From the NCBI GenBank assembly GCA_049999805.1, contig JBNGIO010005624.1, positions 26,774-55,105 of the forward strand: a DNA stretch of 28,332 nt, read 5' to 3'. Of the stretch, positions 1-10,093 are shown piece by piece. The notes beneath the pieces were generated by a model. That model was not told the origin of the DNA. It saw only the letters and a program-made list of their open reading frames with translations, and did not search any database. The stretch comes from Folioceros fuciformis. Taxonomy: Eukaryota > Anthocerotophyta > Anthocerotopsida > Anthocerotales. How positions within the stretch are numbered: the first letter of the stretch is position 1; every line of letters starts with the position of its first letter. Both the position numbers and the translations under genes were made by a program.

Positions 1-2705
1 CCCGAACAATGCTTTCAAAACACCACCCTGCCCTCTCTATATCCCCGTGACTTTTGCAGGCATTCAACAAAGAGGTCAAGCCCACAACATTACTTTTGTC
101 CTCAGATGATAACAGCATCATCTCTGCCTCATCTAAACGGCCTGCACGCCCCAGAAGATCAATCATGCAATTGTAATGTTCGACAACAGGCTTGACACCA
201 TGCTGTTCAGCCATGGAATAAAAGTGCCTGCGACCATCATGGACGAGTCCCGCATGACTGCACGCTACTAGAAGGCAAGTAAAAGTAGCACCATCAGGCT
301 GAATACCAGCCACTAACATCTCCTCAAAACACGCTAGTGCTCCTTGGCCGTCATCACAAGTACCGTACCCAGATATCAGGGCAGTCCATGTCACCACATC
401 CTTTGTCGACATGCTTTCAAACACCTGGCGCGCATCTCTGAGTTCACCACATTTTGAATACATGTCCACCAGACAGTTGCCCACCACTACTTCACCCAGA
501 AGTCCTCTTTCCACAATCTGTGAGTGCAACTGCTTGCCCTTCTGTAAGGCACCAGTGCTTGCACAGGCCTTCAGGAGACAAGCAAAAGTAACATGGTCAG
601 CCAAAATAAGACCCTCTTGCTCCATATCTCCGTACAAAACAAGCGCCTCTTGGCCAAGTCCTTGCTGCGCATACCCAGATATCAGGGCAGTCCAAGTCAC
701 AACATCCTTTGTGGCCAAGCAGTCAAACACATGGCGTGCATCTCTGAGTGCACCACATTTTGCATACATGCTCACCAGGCAATTGCCCAACACTGTATTG
801 TCCAGTAGTCCTCTTTCCACAATTTGAGAGTGCAGCTGCTTGCCCTTTTGTAAGGCACCAGTGCTTGAACAGGCCTTCAGAAGGCAAGCAAATGTCACAT
901 GGTCAGCCAGAACCAGACCCTCTTGGTCCATTTGTCCAGACAGCACAAGCGCCTCTTGGCCCAATCCTTGCTGTGCATACCCAGATATGAGGGCAGTCCA
1001 TGTCACCACATCTTTGGCGGCTAAGCTGTCAAAAACTTGGCGTGCATCTTCCAATTCACCACATTTCGCATACATGTCGACCAGGCAGTTGCCCAACACT
1101 ACATTATCCAGTAGTTCTCTTTTTCCAATCTCTGAGTGCAGCTGCCTTCCCTTCTGTAAGGCACCAGCGCTTGCGCAGGCCTTCAGCAGGCAAGCAAACG
1201 TGACATGGTCAGCCACAATGAGACCGTCTTGCTCCATTTGTTCATATAGGACAAGCGCCTCGTGAATGAGTCCTTGTTGTCCGTACCCAGATATTAGGGC
1301 ATTCCATGTCACCACATCCTTTGTGGCCAAGCGGTCAAAAACCTGGCGTGCATCTTCCAGTTCACCACATTTTGCATACATGTCTACGAGGCAGTTGCTA
1401 ACCAGTATATTATCTAGCCGTCCTTGTTCTACAATTTGTGAGTGCAGATGCCTGCCCATTTGTAAGGCACCAGCCAGCGCACAAGCCTTCAGAAGGCAAG
1501 CGAAAGTAACATGGTTAGCCACTATCAGGCCCTCCTGCTCCATTTGTCCATACACAACAAGTGCATCATTAACGAGCCCTTGCTGGGCATACCCAGCAAT
1601 CAGTGCCGTCCATGTCACCACATCCTTTGTGGTCAAGCTTTCCAAAACATGGCGTGCATCTTCCAATTCCCCACATTTTGCATACATGTCCACCAGGCAA
1701 TTCCCAACAAATAAGTCAGGAGGAATGTCACTGTGCAGCACATCAGAATGCACTTTTTCTGCCGGATACCAAGTCGGCAGTAAATGCACAAGCTTGAAGG
1801 ACAGCTACAAAGACATGAGCGTCCGCCTTCACTCCTGAACTACGCATCTCATCGTACAGTAGTATGGCCTCATGAGGTTTCCCCTGCTTAGCATGTGCAG
1901 AGATTATGGAAAACCACATGAAAATATTTGGTTTCCCCACCCTGGTGAACACATCCATGGCCTCCTGTAGCCTACCTCCACACGCATACATGCGTAAGAT
2001 ATGGTTCCCCAGGTATGCATCTGACTCGTATCCAAGTTTGACAGTGAGGTCATGGACTCGTCGCCCCACGACCATATCCTTCTTAGCTGCACACAGTTTT
2101 AGGACGGAGTAAAACAGAGACTGGGTTATAGCAAAATCTGTCTGCGCCAGATATTCCAGGGCTCCAACGGCCTCCGAAAGCTTCCCCTGCTGACATAACG
2201 TGCGCACTGTTCCAGCTGTTGTGACGCCCATTCCCGATCCTGCACGCCTGCCAGGTTCAGGCTTATCCGGAGAGGTGGAGTTAGAAGGCAAGGCCCCATG
2301 ACCCATCCCCGTATCCAACGAGACTAGATGCTCGTCAACCCAAGCTGCCTTGTACATGCTGTCTATCCACAAGACCTCTCTGGACCCCTTACGCTGGAAG
2401 TCAGGCGCACCGGACCTCTGCTTACCTCGTCTGTTGTCCCACCACAAGGTAGGGTCCAGGAAAAGATTTTGCCACAAGTGCTCCTGTTCCTGCTCCCGGC
2501 GCCTATCATCGCTGGAAAATCCGTGCACACCCACAAATTTCCCCGGAAGTGGGTGTACTGGACTCCTCACACTGCTGCAGCTGGAGGCTCGATTGTTTGC
2601 CGAGAATCGTCTCCCTAAAGTCAGTTGAGGAGGTTCTCGTTTAACCCCTGTGCGTACACCAATTCGTTGGGTCCACACCTGGTCCGGTTGCCATACCGTG
2701 GCCAT
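1..2705 (-). pseudogene. Gene A: PDF-motif/PPR (PLS) protein, frameshifted and cut by the left edge
   Basis: This is a member of the local PPR family, probably an organelle RNA-binding editing factor. The start at 2705 gives the leader MATVWQPDQVWTQRIGV shared with the other paralogues. Residues 77-134 are the PDF-like block (LFLDPTLWWDNRR, then APDF). Degenerate N-terminal PPR motifs and one P-L pair follow. The frame stops at 1743 because the run of five T at 1754-1758 (five A on the coding strand) is one base longer than in gene E, whose aligned codons read CGA AAA GTG. Skipping one base, I read an open frame by eye from about 1753 down to base 1. It gives four P-L-S units, then P2, L2, S2 and the start of E1, about 21 PPR motifs in all. 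The E2 and DYW parts would lie left of the window. It is either a young pseudogene or a homopolymer sequencing error. The strong conservation after the shift means it is recent. Confidence 0.85.
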
Positions 2706-4090
2706 CCTTCAGATACTGCCCTTAGGCGATGACTCTCACAGCAGGCCATCGATGGATCGTGGCAGGATGAGTAAGTGCAAGTACATGTATTGTGGGATGG
2801 TCACACGAAACAAATTAGCTACAGGGTACCCGAGAAAAAAGCCTCAAACTCTTGGAGCAATGGAAGATGGTTTCTACTGGGGCACGACCTTGTTTCCATG
2901 GTTTCGATGCCAACAGATGGAATTTTGTGTCCTCAAGAAGGTGACGCCTATGGCATCACCTTCTGTAGCTGAGGTCCAGGCCCAGGCCCAACTTCTTTCA
3001 AGAGTACAAGATCTGTATCCCAGTAGGCATCAACATAACTAGAAACACTAAGCTTACCTCGAGATCTCGGGAGGAAGAGTTAGAGATGCATTTTGCGAAA
3101 GCAGCCTTGCCTCAAGGAGATGCTTTATCTAATACCGATTGTGTTGGGTTCACAGGTGGGCTTTTAAAAGATGGTTACAAGAAGATGCATCCTTTCACTG
3201 GCCTACTTAGTTAACTTTAAGTACCAACTAGCCGATTCCTAGTTTGACTGATCCCCCATTGGCTCTGCTGTAGCCGACCTTAACCGACGCTGCCTGCACT
3301 ATTTTTAACTGGAAGCATAACCGGCACCTTCTTTCTCGTTCCTTTCAGGTATTTATCATGTGAAGAATACATTAGCATGTTAGCACTGCAATGTGCTCGT
3401 CCAAGGTTATCCAGGAATTGAGAAACAGGGCTCACACCACATCAGTGAATACCCAGACAAGTGTAGGAAGTTTACGAATTGGACACCAACAGAGAAAGTC
3501 ACCCAGTGGACACCAACTTTCTAGCGAGTTTCAATTGTATACAAGTGGAAGGGGGGTTCAGCCCATTGTGTAGGAGGCACATGAAATTGAGAAGAAAAAA
3601 CATGCTTCTGCTTCATAGTTGGCTAAGGCTTAGGAGTTGGCACAAGTGCTGGAGATTCCCCTCCTTACGTTCCGCGCCTAGCAGCTGAGTAGCCCTCCTC
3701 TCTACTCTAAGCTAGCTTTATTGTCGACTTGCTATCCTCCTTATCTCTCAACCTTTTCTCAGTTCCTGGCTTTGACACTCTCTCAACTCCCCCTTCTCAG
3801 CTCTTGGCTTTGGCACTCTCTCAACCCTTTCACAGCACCTGGCTTTGGCACTCTCTCAACTCTTTCTCAGCACCTGGCTTTGGCACTCTCTCAACCCTTT
3901 CTCAGCTCCCGGCTTTGGCACTCTTTGAACAACATTGGTGTCCTGGACATGACGTATGTAAGTACTTGGCATTTTCTGTATAAGCTGAAAAGCTTGTACA
4001 GTCTCCTCAAACCCAGACCCGCAGTGGATGAAATACAGGTAAGAGTACCGACATCATAATAGAATCAACCTCTAAAACCCTGTTTTCTTC
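2706..4090. other. Intergenic region between genes A and B
   Basis: About 1.4 kb lies between the start of gene A and the stop of gene B; both are on the minus strand, so it should hold the promoter of A and the 3' untranslated part of B. Short open frames here (for example 2650-3042 plus) overlap gene A or lack any recognisable protein. The only clear structure is the CT-rich minisatellite at 3743-3930. I see no RNA gene or transposon. Confidence 0.6.
3743..3930. repeat. CT-rich minisatellite, unit about 35 bp, about 5 copies
   Basis: Imperfect tandem copies carry the core CTGGCTTTGGCACTCTCTC followed by AACYCTTTCTCAGC. Units differ by single-base changes and small indels. Two overlapping plus-strand reading frames stay open through it only because the repeat lacks stop codons; neither looks like a protein. 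It lies just downstream of gene B. Confidence 0.85.
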
Positions 4091-7000
4091 TCATGGCCTA
4101 TCCTTGCAACTGCAAGAACCGTTCGCGAATCGATGCACACGGTACCCGTCCCTTACCACAATGCGTCTCTGTTCAAGCCTTGACATGATCCCTGTCGAAC
4201 TGTGGCAGTCACTGCACATGCGTAGATTCTTGGTTACCACAAGAGGCGTACCACTTGGGGTGTTCAAGAGACCAAACGCCAGAGCTAGCTTCTCAGCATG
4301 CCCGCAAAGCGCCTCTTCCTTTTCCTTCTCGTCCATTGGCTTGAGCACTAATTTTGTGTGAGGGACGTGTCCTCCTTCCACCTTCAGCCGTGCATTCGTG
4401 CTCTCTACTTGAAGCGCAAGATCTTCTCTTCTTTCCCCCACCAGGAATCTGTGTACCTTCTTATTCACCTCAATGCTTGCCACTGCAGGTTTCTTGTTAG
4501 CTCCTGCTACCATTCTCTGTCTTTCAATCCTGTCTACATCGCTCCACCTTCCTGCACTTGCGTAGGCATTGGCCATGAGCACATACGCAGACGCCCACTT
4601 GGGGTCCAGCTCAACAATTCTTTCAAAACACCATACCGCCCTCTCTATGTCGCCGTGACTTTTGCAAGCATTCAGCAGAGAAGTCAAGCCCACAACGTTA
4701 CTTTGGCCTTCACATGGTGCTAGCATCTTCTCTGCCTCATCTAAATGGCCTGCACGCCCAAGAAGATCAATCATGCAATTGTAATGCTCAATTGTAGGTT
4801 TGACACCATGCTGTTCAGCCATGGAATCGAAGTGCTTGCGACCCTCCTGGACCAGTCCCTCGTGACTGCATGCTACTAAAAGGCAGGTGAAGGTAGCACC
4901 ATCGGGCTGGATACCGGCAACTAACATCTCCTCAAAACAAGCTAGCGCTCTGTGACCAGCATCACAAGTACCATAACCAGATATCAGGGCATTCCACGTC
5001 ACCACATCCTTCGAGGCCAGGCTGTCAAAGACCTGACGTGCCTCTCCCAGTTCACCACATTTCGCAAACATATCCACCAGGCACTCGCCCAACACCACGT
5101 CATCCAGAAGCCCTCTTGCAACAATCTGTGAGTGCAGGTGCCTGCCAATCTGCAAGGCACCAGTGCTTGCACAAGCCTTGAGAAGGCAAGCGAAAGTGAC
5201 CTGGTCAGCCAAAACGAGGCCCTCTTGCTCCATTTGTCCATGCAGAACAAGGGCCTCTTGGCCAAGTCCCTGCATAGCATACCCAGCTATCAGGGCATTC
5301 CATGTCACTACATCCTTTATGGCCAAGCTGTCAAAAACCTGTCGTGCTTCTTCCACTTCACCGCATTTTGCGTACATGTCCACGAGGCAGTTGCCCAACA
5401 CTACGTTATCCAGCAATCCCCTTGCGACGATCAGTGAATGCAGCTGCCTGCCCTTTTGCAAGGCAGATGTGCTGGCACAGGCCTTGAGAAGGCAAGCAAA
5501 CGTTACATGGTCCGCCAAAATGATTCCCTCCTGTTCCATTTGTCCATACAGAACAAGCGCCTCTTGGCCAAGTCCTTGATGTGCATACCCAGATATCAGG
5601 GCAGTCCATGTCACCACATCCCTTTTGGCCAAGGTGTCAAACAGCTGGCGTGCATCTTCCAGTTCACCACATTTTGCATACATGTCCACCAGGCAGTTGC
5701 CCAGCACGACGTTATCCACCATCAGTCCCCTTTCCACAATCTGTGTGTGCAACTGCCTTCCCTTCTGTAAGGCACCAGTGCTTGCACAGGCCTTCAGTAG
5801 GCAGGCGAACGTAACGTGGCCAGGCAAAACGAGACGGTCTTTCTCCATTTGCCCGTACAGGAGAAGCGCCTCCTGGCCAAGTCGTTGCTGTACGTACCCA
5901 GCTAGCAGGGCATTCCATGTCACCACATCTTTGGTGGGCAAGCTGTCAAAAACCTGGCGTGCATCTTTCAGTTCACCACATTTAGCGTACATGTCCACCA
6001 GGCTGTTGCCAACCAACACATTATGTAGCTGCCGTCGTTCTACAATCTGCGAGTGCAGATGCCTGCCCATCTGCAAGGCACCTGCGTGTGCACAGGCCTT
6101 CAGAAGGCAAGCAAAAGTGACATGGTTAGGCATGACGAGGCCCTCCTCCTCCATTTGTCCATAAACAACAAGTGCCTCCTGTCCAAGTCCTAGGTGGGCA
6201 TACCCAGCAATCAATGCAGTCCATGTCACCACATCCTTTGCGGCCAAGCCGTCAAAAACGTGGCGTGCATCTTGCATTTCACCACATTTAGCGTACATGT
6301 CCACCAGGCAGTTTCCAACAAACAAGTCAAGAGGAGTGCAACTGTGCAACACATCACAGTGCACCTTTCTGCCAGATTCCAAGTCGGCGACAGACGCACA
6401 GGCTTGAAGGGCAGCTGCAAAGACGTGGGCATCCGCCTTCACTCCTGACCTGCGCATCTCATGGTACAGTTTTATGGCCCCATGAGGTTTCCCCTGCTTT
6501 GCATGTGCAGATATTACGGAAAACCACATGAAGACATCTGGTTTAGCTACCCTGGTGAACACATCCATGGCCTCCTGCAGCCTCCCTCCACATGCATACA
6601 TACGCAAGATATGGTTTCCCAGATATGCATTGGACTCGTACCCAAGTTCAAGTACTAGATCATGGACTCGGCGACCCAAAAGCAGATCCTTCCTAGCTGC
6701 ACACACTTTCAAGACGGTGTAAAACAGAGACTGAGAAATGGCAGAGTCTGTGTGCGCCAGAGATTCCAGGGCAGCAACGGCCTCAGAAAGCTTCCCCTGC
6801 TGACAAAGCGTGCGCACGGTGACAGGCGTTATGACGCCGCCCACTTGCGACCCTGCACGCCTGCCAGATTCCGAGCTGGGCTTGGGAGGAGGGGGATCGT
6901 GACCCATCTGCATATCCAGATGACGGAGCCGCTCATCGACCCAAGCTGGCTTGAGGAGGCTGTTCAACCAAAGGACCTCGCCGGAGCCCTTGCGCCGGAA

Positions 7001-7294
7001 ATCAGGCGAAAGGGAGCTGTTCTTGTCTCGTCTGTTGTCCCACCACAAGGTAGGGTCCAGAAAAAATTGTTGCCACAAGTGATCCTGCTCCTGGCGACGG
7101 CCATCGCTGGAGAAACCGTCCCCAGCCAGACCTTCCGTGAGAAGTGGAAGCGCTGGGCTCCTGACGCTCTTGCACCTAGAGCCTTTGCTTGGCATAGGCC
7201 GGGTGAGGTGAGCCGGACATTGTGGTATGACCCCTGTACACGCACCAATTTGTTGGGTCCCCGACAAAGCGTCCGGTTGCCATAGTGTGGCCAT
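4091..7294 (-). CDS. Gene B: PDF-motif/PPR (PLS)-E1-E2-DYW protein, ending DRP
   Basis: This is a predicted organelle RNA-editing factor of 1067 residues in one exon. Its start, MATLWQPDALSGTQQIGA, aligns with the paralogues. Residues 73-130 form the PDF-like block (LWQQFFLDPTLWWDNRRD, SPDFRRKGSGEVLWL, KPAWVDERL). About 21 PPR motifs follow: a degenerate N-terminal triplet, one P-L-S, four nearly identical P-L-S units, then P2-L2-S2. E1-E2 precede a 134-residue DYW-type domain from about residue 934. Visible catalytic and zinc ligands are HAE at 999-1001, CSDCH at 1027-1031, His1054 and CSC at 1061-1063. The PG box reads KKPAVASIEV instead of PG-SWIEV, and the protein ends KDRP, unlike KGRP or NGRP in its neighbours. 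By analogy with DYW:KP/GRP proteins it may catalyse U-to-C rather than C-to-U editing. It is intact and probably functional. The target and organelle cannot be told from sequence. Confidence 0.95.
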   Translation of the reverse strand: MATLWQPDALSGTQQIGACTGVIPQCPAHLTRPMPSKGSRCKSVRSPALPLLTEGLAGDGFSSDGRRQEQDHLWQQFFLDPTLWWDNRRDKNSSLSPDFRRKGSGEVLWLNSLLKPAWVDERLRHLDMQMGHDPPPPKPSSESGRRAGSQVGGVITPVTVRTLCQQGKLSEAVAALESLAHTDSAISQSLFYTVLKVCAARKDLLLGRRVHDLVLELGYESNAYLGNHILRMYACGGRLQEAMDVFTRVAKPDVFMWFSVISAHAKQGKPHGAIKLYHEMRRSGVKADAHVFAAALQACASVADLESGRKVHCDVLHSCTPLDLFVGNCLVDMYAKCGEMQDARHVFDGLAAKDVVTWTALIAGYAHLGLGQEALVVYGQMEEEGLVMPNHVTFACLLKACAHAGALQMGRHLHSQIVERRQLHNVLVGNSLVDMYAKCGELKDARQVFDSLPTKDVVTWNALLAGYVQQRLGQEALLLYGQMEKDRLVLPGHVTFACLLKACASTGALQKGRQLHTQIVERGLMVDNVVLGNCLVDMYAKCGELEDARQLFDTLAKRDVVTWTALISGYAHQGLGQEALVLYGQMEQEGIILADHVTFACLLKACASTSALQKGRQLHSLIVARGLLDNVVLGNCLVDMYAKCGEVEEARQVFDSLAIKDVVTWNALIAGYAMQGLGQEALVLHGQMEQEGLVLADQVTFACLLKACASTGALQIGRHLHSQIVARGLLDDVVLGECLVDMFAKCGELGEARQVFDSLASKDVVTWNALISGYGTCDAGHRALACFEEMLVAGIQPDGATFTCLLVACSHEGLVQEGRKHFDSMAEQHGVKPTIEHYNCMIDLLGRAGHLDEAEKMLAPCEGQSNVVGLTSLLNACKSHGDIERAVWCFERIVELDPKWASAYVLMANAYASAGRWSDVDRIERQRMVAGANKKPAVASIEVNKKVHRFLVGERREDLALQVESTNARLKVEGGHVPHTKLVLKPMDEKEKEEALCGHAEKLALAFGLLNTPSGTPLVVTKNLRMCSDCHSSTGIMSRLEQRRIVVRDGYRVHRFANGSCSCKDRP

Positions 7295-7635
7295 AGCTCA
7301 GGGAGCGCTGTACGAAGGTGAGGATGGGTCTGACCACAGACTCTGGCTGGATGCCCAGATATAATGAATGTACGCCGTGTGAAAGAAGATGCCACGCTGC
7401 AGGAGACGGGAGGAGAGGCGAGGAGGGGTCGGGAGTGCACACTGATGCGATGCAAGTACCCCAACAACACTGATAGAAATGTGCTGATCAGCTGAGCTGG
7501 GGAAGCTGTTGAGAGGACAGCTCCAAATCCATAACCAAAGACCAAGGTTAGGTCCACTACATCCTCGTCATCACATAGCCAGCCAGCTATGTAGCTTGAA
7601 GATTGCAGCTCAACTTAGACTAGGTGCATACTTTC

Positions 7636-7660
7636 GGGAAGGGAAGGGAAGGGAAGGGAA
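7636..7660. repeat. GGGAA microsatellite, 5 perfect copies
   Basis: Five uninterrupted GGGAA units are followed by a purine-rich degenerate tail (GGAAGGGCAGGAAAGGCAGGAAGG) to about 7697. The purine strand bias could form triplex structures, but nothing here indicates function. Confidence 0.95.
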
Positions 7661-8034
7661 GCGATGCGAACGGAAGGGCAGGAAAGGCAGGAAGGAGTCG
7701 ATTAAGAAGTTGATTATAGTTCGACAAGTATGAACTTTCGTCATGGCCTGGCCTGGGTGAAACTTGTAGCTTGGAGGCATCCTTCCTAAAAGCAGGAGTT
7801 GGATAGACCCCTCAAATCCAAGATGCTTTCTCTTAACTGGAGAGAGATGTGGGCGATAGAAGGAGTTAAGTCTATTGTACTTATATGGGAGTGAGTGATG
7901 GAAGACTCCACATGCCCACATGCCGAAGGAATATTGACTTAGTGATAAATATATATAAAATATAAAATAATATATAAGCTTTCAAACAAAGCAAAGCAGA
8001 ATTATATGAGCTATTAGATAGTAATTGGAATAAT

Positions 8035-8415
8035 ATCAAGAAATTTTCTATTGTTGAAAAATAAATGGAAAGTCCCATCTACTCCAAAGATTGGAGGAAC
8101 AATACCAGCATAGCCAAAGATGAATCTCTTCAAACATCATTCTCAAAAACTATTTATTGCTGTTAAAATATGATGATATGGAATAACAAAAGACCTACCT
8201 ACCACCAGTATCCGAAAAAGTCGATTGACCTGCCGAAGAAGCCGATTGACGTGTTGAAGAAGCCACTTGACCTACCCAAGATGTTGACGTACCTACCAAA
8301 GAAGCCGATTGACGTGCTAAGAAGCCGCTTGACCTGCGCTTGTTGCTATTCTAAAAACTGCATTGGCCTATGCTCTTTGCAAAGCAATGGATACACATCA
8401 CGTTGTCGAAAGAAA
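8035..8415. repeat. Dispersed intergenic repeat, copy 1
   Basis: This stretch matches 17795-18115 in the same orientation. Shared blocks include TGGAAAGTCCCATC, ACTCCAA-GAT-GGAGGAACAAT, TAACAAAAG-CTACCTACCACC, CTATTCTAAAAAC and ATGCTCTTTG-AAGCAATGGAT. Copy 1 has an expansion at about 8210-8335, with units of roughly 40 bp built from GAAGAAGCCGATTGACGTG-like sequence, where the second copy has only one. The origin is unknown: an eroded transposon or a segmental duplication are both possible. No terminal repeats or coding capacity are evident. Confidence 0.75.
8210..8335. repeat. Minisatellite inside the dispersed repeat
   Basis: Alternating units of the type AAGAAGCCGATTGACGTG and AAGAAGCCACTTGACCTA occur about three to four times, degenerate. 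A plus-strand frame (8170-8439) reads through them with the pattern KKPIDVLKKPLDLPK, but it has no recognisable homologue and the pattern follows from the unit length, so I do not call a gene. Confidence 0.7.
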
Positions 8416-8667
8416 GCTACCTCAGAGGCAAGACAATGACCCATTGTCTTGCGAGAAACAACATCTTCGTAGAACAGACATAGGGATTTTCTATAATGCA
8501 TAATATAATCACTCAATATAAATCATGTGTAATCTATTCTTGATTTAGGAGTGTCTAGGTGGTTTAATAGCAAATAATTTGAGCGTCTCGTTTGTGGCCA
8601 AAACCCTAAATACTAGTATTTGTGGCCCCTTAGAAGAAATTTAGGGAGGGATCACTTTGTTGGGCCG

Positions 8668-8767
8668 NNNNNNNNNNNNNNNNNNNNNNNNNNNNNNNNN
8701 NNNNNNNNNNNNNNNNNNNNNNNNNNNNNNNNNNNNNNNNNNNNNNNNNNNNNNNNNNNNNNNNNNN
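8668..8767. other. Assembly gap (100 N)
   Basis: Exactly 100 N, a standard placeholder for a gap of unknown size. The left flank ends GTTGGGCCG and the right flank begins with a TTGGG tandem run, so the gap probably lies inside or beside a G-rich simple repeat that failed to assemble. Confidence 0.95.
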
Positions 8768-8790
8768 GGGTTGGGTTGGGTTGGGTTGGG
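8768..8790 (+). repeat. GGGTT tandem run, G-quadruplex motif
   Basis: Five GGG tracts are separated by TT spacers directly after the N gap. This satisfies the usual G-quadruplex pattern with very short loops. It differs from the common plant telomere repeat TTTAGGG, so I do not call it telomeric. Confidence 0.85.
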
Positions 8791-8871
8791 CTGAGCCAAG
8801 GTCGGTACCTATTGTGAGCTGCCCCTTTATGACTTGACTTCACTTGACTTCATGTGAGTTGCCAGATTTGT

Positions 8872-9071
8872 ACACTAATCAACACCATTGCAGCAAAGGG
8901 AGATCACATCATGGTTTGAACACACTAATCAACACCATTGCAGCAAAGGGAGATCACATCATGGTTTGAACACACTAATCAACACCATTGCAGCAAAGGG
9001 AGATCACATCATGGTTTGAACACACTAATCAACACCATTGCAGCAAAGGGAGATCACATCATGGTTTGAAC
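8872..9071. repeat. Perfect tandem repeat, 4 copies of 50 bp
   Basis: Four consecutive 50-bp units begin ACACTAATCAACACCATTGC and end ATCATGGTTTGAAC, with no difference that I can see. The perfect identity implies recent expansion or homogenisation. The repeat ends at CAAGCAATCAAGAGCC. No coding role is evident. Confidence 0.97.
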
Positions 9072-9526
9072 AAGCAATCAAGAGCCTTGACTGGGGCCTG
9101 AATCATATGTGCAATGCTCACCCAGGTTTTATTTAAAGCCAGTCCACACCAGGCAGACGAGCCAATCCACACCAGGCAGACGCAACGCCTAAACTTTACT
9201 GTATCCTTTCCATCTCGTTCCTTTCTATATCCAGGATGAGTGTTAGTCCACCCGTATCCATGTCTGGGCAAGACCATTCAAACTAATTTATCACTGCCTA
9301 TGTTTGGCGCATAAGCGCATCTAGAGAAGAAGGGCCCGTCTAGGCAAGGAGGGCTCATATTAGCGTCTTATCATAATCATAGTCTTAAAGCCTATCATAT
9401 CATTCTACACCGTTCTTGCCAAGTGCATGAGTGATAGTGAAGGACATTAATGATCTTGAAAGCCTCCACATTCAGCTCATTGAAGAACCAATACTTCTAT
9501 TCATGTGGTTTGACCATCCTGTTTTT

Positions 9527-9585
9527 CTCTTCTTACGCTTGAGAGGCTTTGGACGATCTTACGCTTAAGAGGCGCGTAAGAAGAG
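9527..9585. repeat. Inverted repeat with 12-bp perfect arms
   Basis: CTCTTCTTACGC at 9527-9538 is the exact reverse complement of GCGTAAGAAGAG at 9574-9585. Between them TTACGCTT-AGAGGC appears twice as a direct repeat. The structure could be a hairpin or the remnant of a small inverted-repeat element. No flanking target-site duplication is obvious. Confidence 0.75.
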
Positions 9586-10093
9586 AGGCCGTGAACGAAC
9601 TTCCTTGAGTGTCTAATTGCATGCTAGGAGCCCACTATTGTGCACCACTGACCCACTAGTGCTTGGAAGTGCGCCGAAAGCTCATCGTCACGTCCCAGTC
9701 CGTACTATGAATCGACTAGCGGGCACTTCTACACGTCAGGAGCTGGTGGGTGTGCCGAAGAGTGAGCTACGAATAGGAGGGTGGCATACCCAAGTGCACA
9801 ACAGGGGTCGGGTAGCACGCCCAAGGAGTTGGCTGGCGCACCCAGGCTTGTGCACCTTTTGGTTTTTTTCGATATACATTTTTAGTTCTGTTTTTTAAAT
9901 TAATTTTGTTGTTTCAACTGTCTAAGCGGACCTATGTGATTCAAATATGAGCTCATTTTCGCTAGATCTCATCTTTCTCCTCATGATCTAAACTATACAC
10001 AAACAGTGAGTGTCTTTGACGTATTTTGCTGAAAACCTTTGCCATATGGGTTTTGTATCTTGAGCCCGTCTCCCGATGCTGTTTCACCATGTC

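Larger units (their letters stand above)
7295..10093. other. 2.8 kb intergenic region between genes B and C
   Basis: No protein-coding gene is supported here. The region contains a GGGAA microsatellite (7636-7660), an AT-rich stretch near 7940-8060, one copy of a dispersed repeat (about 8035-8415), an N gap with a G-rich flank (8668-8790), a 4 x 50 bp tandem repeat (8872-9071) and an inverted repeat (9527-9585). The frame at 9617-9898 (93 codons, plus) has no recognisable similarity and I do not call it. The promoter of gene B should lie upstream of 7294, but I cannot identify a convincing core element. Confidence 0.6.

Noticed and set aside
411-1838. Plus-strand frames opposite gene A (138, 141 and 190 codons)
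   Set aside because: They are antisense shadows of the gene A repeats; the minus-strand translation gives clear PPR motifs.
4091-7294. Bacterial or viral origin of the repeat proteins
   Set aside because: P-L-S, E1-E2 and DYW domains are typical of land-plant nuclear genes; the intergenic DNA also looks like plant nuclear sequence.
6964-7557. 197-codon minus-strand frame across the start of gene B
   Set aside because: Most of it overlaps the N-terminal coding part of gene B in another frame, and it shows no recognisable domain.
8768-8790. Possible telomeric repeat
   Set aside because: The unit is TTGGG, not TTTAGGG, and only about four to five copies are visible in an internal location.
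8872-9071. Possible CRISPR-like array
   Set aside because: The 50-bp units are directly adjacent without unique spacers, and the genome is that of a plant.
9617-9898. 93-codon plus-strand frame in the B-C spacer
   Set aside because: No domain, no membrane or targeting pattern that I recognise, and no repeat elsewhere in the window. It may be chance.
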